Positions 1-5,097 of a DNA stretch of 8,701 nt are shown here, piece after piece (position 1 is the first letter of the stretch; every line of letters starts with the position of its first letter). The DNA lies in contig JAPLNJ010000749.1 of the NCBI GenBank assembly GCA_026692885.1, positions 1-8,701 on the forward strand, written 5' to 3'. This DNA comes from Planctomycetota bacterium. GTDB taxonomy: Bacteria > Planctomycetota > Planctomycetia > Pirellulales > Pirellulaceae. The position numbers and the translations under genes are program-made. The notes beneath the pieces are model-generated. The model had not been told where the DNA came from. It ran no database searches and was given only the letters and a program-made list of their open reading frames with translations.

Positions 1-9
1 TACAAAGTG

Positions 10-58
10 GTCATCACGCTCCGCGTGATGACATGTCGTCACGGCGGAGCGTGACGAC
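10..58. repeat. Two tandem, related palindromes (REP-like)
   Basis: Two stem-loops lie two bases apart. The first pairs 10-19 with 23-32 (10 bp, loop TCC). The second pairs 35-43 with 50-58 (9 bp, loop GCGGAG). Their arms are the same sequence except at one position, GTCATCACG against GTCGTCACG, and the opposite arms differ by the matching change (CGTGATGAC against CGTGACGAC), so both stems stay fully paired. This looks like a dispersed palindromic repeat of the REP type rather than a terminator, as no T-run follows on either strand. The second stem also supplies the stop codon of the putative gene at 39-317. Confidence 0.75.
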
Positions 59-317
59 TACTATGCTTGCGACACTTATTTCTTACGCGGTCCTTAGCCG
101 CTGTCAAGGAACAACCTCGCAAACAGGTTCTTCGACAGTCACCTATCTTCTGCAGGTCCAAATCATTCACGGTTGAGAACCGGACACGCGGCAGCCAGCC
201 AAACGTCATCACCGCCGATACGTCCCCACCGGCCTCGATCGGAGTCGCCAGAGTCGCCGCCGTAGACCGTCCCTCAGGAAGTTCGCGCAACGTGCCGGGG
301 AGCTTTGGGTTGGGCAT
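39..317 (-). CDS. Putative small protein of unknown function (92 aa), possibly 3'-truncated
   Basis: I do not recognise this protein. The case for a gene rests on its start: an ATG (complement of 315-317) preceded by a perfect AGGAGG (complement of 325-330) with a 7-base spacer, and a TAGAAT that could be a -10 box about 30 bases further upstream. A TTG six codons earlier is in frame but lies before the Shine-Dalgarno site, so the ATG is preferred. The protein begins MPNPKLPGTLRELPEGRS and has no signal peptide, membrane segment or known motif. The last third is rich in Arg, Lys and Cys and reads directly into the palindrome at 35-58, which provides the stop. That suggests the original 3' end was replaced by repeat sequence, so this may be a fragment. 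Chance open frames of this length are common at this GC content. Confidence 0.35.
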   Translation of the reverse strand: MPNPKLPGTLRELPEGRSTAATLATPIEAGGDVSAVMTFGWLPRVRFSTVNDLDLQKIGDCRRTCLRGCSLTAAKDRVRNKCRKHSSRHAPP

Positions 318-644
318 GGCTTGGCCTCCTGGCAAAGAGTTGTCCGGTGCTGCGTTGTGATTCTACCAGACTGGCCCCGCCTGGGGGACAGCCCAGGCCA
401 CGCTGGCAGTCGAGCAGGGTTTGAGCAATTCGCCGCTGTGCACCTTCGCCGATGCCGTTTACGGCCGCCTTGCGAGACCACTCGAATCCCGCCATAATCC
501 CGACCTGGACCACCATCTGTCGTCGGAGATCCTCACCAAGATATCAGCGCATGGCAGTGGCCGTGTGAGTTATTTGCCGATTCCTCGCCGCCGCGCAGCG
601 CGAGGACTATTGCCTACCCGACCGCGTACGGAGCGAGCTACCCC
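318..644. other. Spacer without a recognisable gene
   Basis: This lies between the putative minus-strand small gene and the plus-strand beta-helix gene. It holds two modest stem-loops: 379-385 with 392-398 (7 bp, loop 386-391) and 582-588 with 600-606 (7 bp, loop 589-599). The second is about 40 bases before the beta-helix start codon and could lie in its leader. A minus-strand frame starting at a possible ATG at 514-516 is open to 274 and has a fairly protein-like start (MVVQVGIMAGFEWSRK). It has no ribosome-binding site and overlaps the start of the 92-aa gene, so it is at best a decayed remnant. No convincing sigma-70-type promoter for the downstream gene was found. Confidence 0.5.
325..365 (-). 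promoter_or_regulatory. Shine-Dalgarno and possible -10 box for the 92-aa gene
   Basis: On the minus strand, TAGAAT (complement of 360-365; five of six match TATAAT) lies about 30 bases before a perfect AGGAGG (complement of 325-330), which is 7 bases from the ATG. No good -35 hexamer is visible at 16-18 bases upstream. A 7-bp stem-loop (379-385 with 392-398) sits where the -35 region would be. The ribosome-binding site is clear; the promoter is a weak inference. Confidence 0.35.
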
Positions 645-2903
645 ATGCTTCGATATTTTTTCGGTACGATGCTGCTGTGTGGTCTAGGGACCGCTGGGGC
701 AGAGGAAGCAAGGATTCCCGGACTGACGTGGGAGCCACGCTCGGACTGGATGAACGTGCGCGACTCGGGGGCGAAAGGTGATGGCACGGCAGATGACACC
801 CCTGCCATCCAGGCGGTCTTCGACCGTACCCAGGAGACGAACGACAACTATACCGACTCACTGCGCCACCGCGTGATTTACTTTCCTGCCGGGCGCTACC
901 GCCTGACCAAGACCTTGGTACTGGCGAAGTCGCATGGCGCGTGGCTGGTCGGCCACGGCCGTGACACCGCGCTCGTCTGGGACGGTGTCCCGCAAGGGAT
1001 CATGCTCTGGAACAACGGCGCCACCTACGCCCGCTACGAGGGACTGACTTGGGACGGGCAAGGCAAGGCGGCCGTGGGTGTCGAGCACAAGTCCATGCAT
1101 TACTACGAAACCTCGCTGCGCTACCAGCACTGTGCGTTCCTCAACTGCACGGAACACGGCGTGCTGGTCGGCCGCGGAGACGAGAAGGTGGCCACGGCGG
1201 AGATGTGGTTCCGCAACTGTCTCTTCCGGAACTGCGGCTACGGCGTCACGTTCGGCAACTTCAACGATTACGACAACACGTTCGACGGCTGTCAGTTCGA
1301 GGACTGCGGCGTGGGCTTGAACAGCCCCAAAGGTAACTTCTACCTGCGTGCCAGCCGCTTCCTGCGCAGTCGGGAGTGTGACGTGCAGCAGCTTTCGCCG
1401 TCCCATGCCAGTTCCGTGCGATTCTGCACCTCGCAGGGTTCCAAGCGTTTCTTTCGTACGATGCGCTGGGGACACCTGGCGATGAAGATTCAGGACTGCC
1501 AGGTGGACGGCTGGACTGCCCCCGACGGCGCCATCCAACTCGGTCACCGTGGGCCAACCACGATCTTTGACTGTGTCTTCACCAACCCGCCCGCCGCCGG
1601 GGCAGCAATCCGGCTGAACAACCCGCCCGATCTGCAAAACCTCCTGATCGTCAGTAACAACGCCTCACCGGGCACTCAGCAGGTGGTGGACCGTGGGTCG
1701 AATTCGCGCATCACCGAGGTGCCTCGGGGAAAACGCGGGGCCGTGCTCACCGATCCCAGGCGGCAGTTCCTGCGCGACACGCCCTGGACGTGCCCCAAAG
1801 TCTTTGACGCCGTGCGCGATTTTGGTGCCAAAGCCGACAATCGCGCGGACGACACCGACGCCGTGCAGGCTTGCCTCGACGCCGCCAAGGCGCACGGCCA
1901 GGGTGCCCTCGCCTACCTGCCCGGTGGTTACTACAAGATCACACGTACGCTACAGATGACCGGCCAAGGGCATGGCCTCAGCGGCACCGGCTTCCGCAGC
2001 ATGCTGACCTGGGCCGGGGACAAGGCAGGCACGATACTGCACGTCCATCATCCGCAGGACCTGCGGTTGGAACACTTCGTACTGCAGGGCGCCCCGGAGA
2101 CCGTGCGCATCCACCACACCGCGGACCCAGGAGCCTCGTCGATCTGCTACGACGGCGTGTACGTCAACGGGCTGGAGCAGTGCCGCACAGGGTTGTGGTG
2201 CGATCGGCTGCCCGCAGGCGCAGTGGTGCGGATGGGGCACGTGATAGGCAACATCCGCCTGACCGACTGCGGGCCGGCGACCATCCTCTGCGCGCAGCAT
2301 TACTACTCGCTCACGCTGGAAGGCGCCACGCAGCCCAAGACGGGCATCGCCGGCTTCATGTTCCACAACGACGCCTGCCACAACTATGCGTTGGACGTGC
2401 TGGACAACCAGGATGTGATCGTGGCTGATTTCTATTCGGAATCGAACAAGCGATACCTGCTCGCTGTCGGGAAGGCGGAGCAGCCTGCCGGCCGCATAAC
2501 CATCGGGGCGTCCAAGATCAGTACTGTGGATCGCGAGGCGATTACCATCCGAAATTACGAAGGGCGGATCTTTGTGGGCGGCGGCGACGGCTGGTGGCAG
2601 TCGGATACCGCCCAGCCGCTGGAACTTGTGCATGAGGGCCAACGGCCGGTGGATTTCGTGATCGCGGGGCAGATGTGGTGGCGCGCCGAACCGATTCGGA
2701 AATTCGGGCCGGGCCTGCGCTATGCCAGCGTGGAGAACCTGCTGATGGAGAACAAGTACCCGGAGTACAACCAGAAGTCGCTGGCCAACGTGAGCACGCC
2801 GACCACCCCAGCGGCTCTCACCGCCGCGTTGGACGACTTCCGCGAACTCGGAGCGCAGTACCTGCGGCACTACTTTGCCGATGGGGCAACAGGAATGCCT
2901 TGA
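645..2903 (+). CDS. Secreted tandem beta-helix protein, pectate-lyase-3 / glycosyl-hydrolase-28-related type
   Basis: A 752-residue protein, probably exported and acting on or binding a polysaccharide outside the cytoplasm. Residues 1-19 form a short signal peptide (Arg3, a hydrophobic run, then a likely cut after AGA). Two modules follow, each opening with the signature of the pectate-lyase-3 superfamily: NVRDSGAKGDGTADDTPAIQ at 37-56 and AVRDFGAKADNRADDTDAVQ at 389-408. Each is followed by a YFPAGRYRLTKTL- or YLPGGYYKITRTL-type strand (79-91, 424-436) and a Gly-rich turn. Residues 130-350 and 450-690 carry the short, Asn- and Cys-rich turns of a right-handed beta-helix. The start is supported by the signal peptide and by GGAG at 630-633, though the 11-base spacer is long. 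Two such modules in about 750 residues is also the plan of GH55 beta-1,3-glucanases, so that is an alternative. I cannot identify catalytic residues, and the substrate is unknown. It stands alone, facing away from the small gene upstream. Confidence 0.88.
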   Translation: MLRYFFGTMLLCGLGTAGAEEARIPGLTWEPRSDWMNVRDSGAKGDGTADDTPAIQAVFDRTQETNDNYTDSLRHRVIYFPAGRYRLTKTLVLAKSHGAWLVGHGRDTALVWDGVPQGIMLWNNGATYARYEGLTWDGQGKAAVGVEHKSMHYYETSLRYQHCAFLNCTEHGVLVGRGDEKVATAEMWFRNCLFRNCGYGVTFGNFNDYDNTFDGCQFEDCGVGLNSPKGNFYLRASRFLRSRECDVQQLSPSHASSVRFCTSQGSKRFFRTMRWGHLAMKIQDCQVDGWTAPDGAIQLGHRGPTTIFDCVFTNPPAAGAAIRLNNPPDLQNLLIVSNNASPGTQQVVDRGSNSRITEVPRGKRGAVLTDPRRQFLRDTPWTCPKVFDAVRDFGAKADNRADDTDAVQACLDAAKAHGQGALAYLPGGYYKITRTLQMTGQGHGLSGTGFRSMLTWAGDKAGTILHVHHPQDLRLEHFVLQGAPETVRIHHTADPGASSICYDGVYVNGLEQCRTGLWCDRLPAGAVVRMGHVIGNIRLTDCGPATILCAQHYYSLTLEGATQPKTGIAGFMFHNDACHNYALDVLDNQDVIVADFYSESNKRYLLAVGKAEQPAGRITIGASKISTVDREAITIRNYEGRIFVGGGDGWWQSDTAQPLELVHEGQRPVDFVIAGQMWWRAEPIRKFGPGLRYASVENLLMENKYPEYNQKSLANVSTPTTPAALTAALDDFRELGAQYLRHYFADGATGMP

Positions 2904-2968
2904 GGACGGCCACCTGAGTCTTTGAAGTTGCGCATTTTCGTAGGAGGGGTCTCCTGATCCGTCCTTGC

Positions 2969-3022
2969 GCTCACGAGCACGGCGTGATCCAGCGCGATAT
3001 CAAGCCGGCCAATCTGCTGGTA
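2969..3022 (+). pseudogene. Relic of a Ser/Thr protein kinase catalytic loop
   Basis: Eighteen codons in one frame read AHEHGVIQRDIKPANLLV. This is nearly the textbook catalytic loop of bacterial Hanks-type Ser/Thr kinases, whose consensus is AHxxGVIHRDIKPANLL. The His of HRD has become Gln by a single base change, while the catalytic Asp, Lys and Asn (D in RD, K and N in KPAN) are intact. On the left the frame stays open but no longer resembles a kinase. On the right it passes straight into a TCAGC-type repeat and stops at 3056-3058. No glycine-rich loop, DFG motif or other kinase segment is found nearby. It is a short remnant, not a working gene, left by deletion or by repeat insertion in a kinase that once lay here. 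Confidence 0.8.
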
Positions 3023-3025
3023 GCG

Positions 3026-3066
3026 GTCAGCCGTCAGCTCTCAGCAGTCACGAGCTGAAAGCTGAT
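3026..3066. repeat. TCAGC-type inverted repeat with 7-base periodicity
   Basis: TCAGC occurs at 3027-3031, 3034-3038 and 3041-3045, spaced exactly 7 bases apart. Its complement GCTGA follows at 3054-3058 and 3061-3065, also 7 apart. The best perfect stem is 3034-3040 with 3052-3058 (7 bp, 11-base loop), and a longer 12-bp stem with one mismatch can form between 3034-3045 and 3054-3065. It looks like a dispersed intergenic repeat and adjoins the end of the kinase relic. It could also act as a weak structural barrier between the two converging transcription units, though there is no T-run. Confidence 0.6.
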
Positions 3067-3169
3067 GCAACTGGTGTACGTGGCCCGGACTGAAGCTGGT
3101 CGCCAGGAGGGTGGTGTTCCGCTGCCGGGGCTGGCCCCATGCCGTTTGGGAGCCGAGTACGGCGGGATG

Positions 3170-3547
3170 TCAGGCCCCTGAAGTCGCGGTCCAAGCTCCC
3201 TGCGGGACGAGGCGCACCTGACGCTGGTCGTAGTCGATTTCCAGCCGATGTGGCGTCATCAGAACGGTGCCCAGCAAACACTGCTTGCCCGGTCCCACCA
3301 GAATCTGCACGCGAACCGGCTGCCCCAGCCAAACGAAGTCCACTTGGTAGCTGTCGAATACGCACCGTTGCTCACCGGCCAAGTCGGCTTCGACCGGACC
3401 GACGGGCACAGCCCCTGCGGTCTCGAATAGCTCCTCCCCAATGACTAGCGTGCCGTGGAATCCCGTGTCGATTTCGAAGTCGAGCGGCCCCAGGCCAATG
3501 TCGAGCGTCAAACAGGCGCGGTCCAGCTCATCCAAGAATCCGTCCAT
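3170..3547 (-). CDS. Retropepsin-like (clan AA) aspartic protease homologue
   Basis: A 125-residue, soluble, single-domain protein resembling the small bacterial clan AA aspartic proteases. These are presumed to work as dimers, each subunit giving one catalytic Asp. The active-site motif is FEIDTGFHG, with Asp27-Thr28-Gly29, preceded by the usual N-terminal strand MDGFLDELDRACLTLDIG. The hydrophobic-Gly motif (LLGT, 91-94) and the closing LEIDYDQRQVRLV strand (102-114) match the family. The ATG at 3545-3547 is preferred over one six codons upstream because family members begin M-x-G-x-x-D-E/x-x-R-A, and because GGGAGAGG precedes it on the minus strand. It overlaps the end of the upstream 88-aa gene by 20 bases, implying translational coupling. 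The biological substrate of these proteins is generally unknown, so protease activity is inferred from the motif only. Confidence 0.82.
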   Translation of the reverse strand: MDGFLDELDRACLTLDIGLGPLDFEIDTGFHGTLVIGEELFETAGAVPVGPVEADLAGEQRCVFDSYQVDFVWLGQPVRVQILVGPGKQCLLGTVLMTPHRLEIDYDQRQVRLVPQGAWTATSGA

Positions 3548-3794
3548 CGCCTCTCCCCGCTCCAATGCTCACGGCACCACCGCCACCCACGCGAAATGTG
3601 TACACCATCTTCGTCCCAAACTTGGCCTGCCGGGCGAGGTCCACTTCGCGGAAGGTCTGGCCCAACACATAGTCGCCGCTTTCCGGCTCGACCGCAATGA
3701 TCTGTCCCCAATGCTCTGCTTCGAGCTTGGTCTTCCAACGCTCTTCGTACAGCTTCTTAGCAGCTTCTAAGACGTTGGCGGATGCTTCCAGCAT
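3528..3794 (-). CDS. Conserved small protein of unknown function, partner of the clan AA protease
   Basis: An 88-residue cytoplasmic protein with no signal peptide or membrane segment. Residues 5-30 form a charged, probably helical stretch (AAKKLYEERWKTKLEAEHWG). A conserved-looking core follows, VEPESGDYVLG at 35-45, and then a beta-type segment ending FRVGGGG (67-73). From memory, small proteins with a KxLYEExxxxxLExxHxGxxVAIEPESGDYxLG pattern often sit directly upstream of clan AA aspartic proteases in cyanobacteria and planctomycetes. The function is not known. The start has a good Shine-Dalgarno site, AGGGAG, 8 bases before the ATG (complement of 3802-3807). Its last seven codons overlap the protease start, so the two form one operon. 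The layout resembles toxin-antitoxin pairs, but nothing in either sequence shows toxicity or DNA binding. Confidence 0.75.
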   Translation of the reverse strand: MLEASANVLEAAKKLYEERWKTKLEAEHWGQIIAVEPESGDYVLGQTFREVDLARQAKFGTKMVYTFRVGGGGAVSIGAGRGDGRILG

Positions 3795-4127
3795 GGTTCG
3801 TCTCCCTGGTGCCTATCAGCAATTGTGCAGAATCCAGCGAACCACACAAGCCGACAATCGTGAGCTCCTCAGATTATCGAGCATCACGTCCTGGGGCTCG
3901 CTGTTTCACATGCCAGCCGGAACCAGAACTACTGGCACAGCCGTGTTTCGCTGTCGTAGAAAGCGAAAAGGATCTGGACGTATCACAGCGATAACCCCCA
4001 GCGGCTCACACAAACATGTTGGAGAAGAACCCCTGCGAACACGGATTGGCACTTCGGCCCCAATCCGCGGGGCCGAAGTGCCAATCCGTCCTACGGTCAA
4101 TCTGCGGACTTGTCCTCTTGCAGCCCC
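3795..4127. other. Spacer upstream of the 88-aa/protease pair
   Basis: No gene is recognisable on either strand; open frames here are short and unlike proteins. The spacer contains the Shine-Dalgarno site of the 88-aa gene and the perfect inverted repeat at 4041-4089. A GATAAT on the minus strand (complement of about 3874-3879) could be a -10 box for the two-gene unit, but no matching -35 hexamer stands at the right distance, so I do not call a promoter. Confidence 0.5.
4041..4089. repeat. Perfect 21-bp inverted repeat with 7-base loop
   Basis: Positions 4041-4061 are the exact reverse complement of 4069-4089, separated by the loop AATCCGC (4062-4068). The core of each arm is GGCACTTCGGCCCC or its complement. 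It lies 38 bases past the stop codon of the minus-strand gene at 4128-5072, so it could end or protect that transcript. No T-run follows on the minus strand, and its perfection and length suggest a dispersed palindromic element. The loop repeats ATCCG, which is also found at the outer end of the right arm. Confidence 0.85.
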
Positions 4128-5072
4128 TTACCTCACCGAGGTCCCCTCACGGCGATCCGACTTGGGCTTTCCGCGGGTCTTGTCGGACGGCTTTGATGCC
4201 TGCGATTGGTGCGGCGGCGATTGAGGAACCATCCCGTTCGGTCGGCCATGCGCGGGCTGCGTTTGTGGCGCTGCTGGGGCGCCGCCGGAAAAAGCCCTGG
4301 GCGTCGCATGGCCATTCCCGGGCTGCGCGCCTCCGCCAGCCCCAGTCGGAGATGGATTCGTCTTGCCTACTCCGGCCCGCACGGACGAGGCGGACTCGGG
4401 CAGCTTCCACGCGGCCGATGGCTTGGCGCTCGTTACACCTCCCGCGTTCGGTGTTCCTGCGCCCGCAGCGAGTCGTCCTGCCGACGGTTTGGCGACTTCG
4501 TGGCCTCGACGCTCGGTGACCAGGCCGTTCATCGATCCCGCGGATCCGTGCACGGCCTTGACCTCAGCCGGGGTTAGAGCCACAAATCGCTTGCCCGCAG
4601 CGGGGGAGGCCACCGCCTCGCGAAACGACACGCCGAGCATGGGTGGGTGCCCTGCTTCATGCGGCCCATGTCCTGGCTGGACGAGATGCGATCCGACGAC
4701 GAAGACGTGTGCTGGACGCAGGTCCGGCTTGCGTTCGTAGTAGGTATGCCAACCGCGCAGCCGCACCTCCAGATCCACCCCACGCCGCGCATGGTCCCAG
4801 CGGTAATACGACCACATGGGATCGTATCCATGATGGTAGGCGTGCAGGTCATACCAGGGATGAAAGCCGATCCTGACGAAATCCTCGTGGTAATAATCGC
4901 CAAAGTAGTAGTGGTGGTGGCTGGGGTGCACGGACAGATGTACGAGCAGACCCTGGATCCGCGAGCGGCGGGATTGTATCCGTCGGTGCGTCGTGACGTC
5001 TACCCGAATCTGATTCGGGACCACACCGAATTGGGATCTTCCCGACTTCCGGCCCATTCCCCGTTGGTGCAA
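4128..5072 (-). CDS. His/Tyr-rich protein with low-complexity tail, unknown function, probably 5'-truncated
   Basis: A frame of 314 codons. Residues 50-122 form a His/Tyr/Trp-rich segment (HHHYYFGDYYHEDF at 52-65, then WYDLHAYHHGYDPMWSYYRW at 73-92) ending in YERKPDLRPAHVF. I recall similar segments in uncharacterised exported proteins of planctomycetes, but no named domain. Residues 190-314 are Pro/Ala/Gly/Ser-rich and end in a basic tail, probably disordered. The start is doubtful. The first possible codon is TTG (complement of 5070-5072) with no good ribosome-binding site, and the first ATG (complement of 5055-5057) has GGGA directly against it, too close to work. Residues 1-49 are Arg-rich, without a signal peptide, and unlike the rest. 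The frame begins only 25 bases after the pump gene's stop. A lost 5' end is the simplest reading; expression through the pump transcript remains possible. Confidence 0.5.
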   Translation of the reverse strand: MHQRGMGRKSGRSQFGVVPNQIRVDVTTHRRIQSRRSRIQGLLVHLSVHPSHHHYYFGDYYHEDFVRIGFHPWYDLHAYHHGYDPMWSYYRWDHARRGVDLEVRLRGWHTYYERKPDLRPAHVFVVGSHLVQPGHGPHEAGHPPMLGVSFREAVASPAAGKRFVALTPAEVKAVHGSAGSMNGLVTERRGHEVAKPSAGRLAAGAGTPNAGGVTSAKPSAAWKLPESASSVRAGVGKTNPSPTGAGGGAQPGNGHATPRAFSGGAPAAPQTQPAHGRPNGMVPQSPPHQSQASKPSDKTRGKPKSDRREGTSVR

Positions 5073-5097
5073 CGTGAGCCTGGTGGAGCGGCCTGGG

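Noticed and set aside
1..58. Start of a CRISPR array
   Set aside because: The two palindromes are adjacent without a spacer of usual length and there are no further copies.
274..516. 80-codon minus-strand open frame starting MVVQVGIMAG
   Set aside because: It has no ribosome-binding site, overlaps the better-supported small gene in another frame, and has no recognised motif; at most a decayed gene.
1950..2870. Long minus-strand open frame (306 codons) opposite the beta-helix gene, and a similar one at 858-1637
   Set aside because: Both lie antisense to a strongly supported gene, show no motif or ribosome-binding site, and are expected in GC-rich coding DNA.
2904..3058. A functional kinase gene
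   Set aside because: Only the catalytic loop remains; no ATP-binding lobe or DFG segment lies in any frame, and the frame stops within 36 bases of the motif.
3170..3794. Classical toxin-antitoxin system
   Set aside because: Overlapping small genes alone do not show this; neither product resembles a known toxin, antitoxin or DNA-binding protein.
4041..4089. Rho-independent terminator
   Set aside because: The stem is strong but no T-run follows on either strand, so it is recorded as an inverted repeat.
3697..4224. Plus-strand open frame spanning the spacer and its inverted repeat
   Set aside because: It overlaps the front of the 88-aa gene antisense, reads through the palindrome, and has no protein-like composition.
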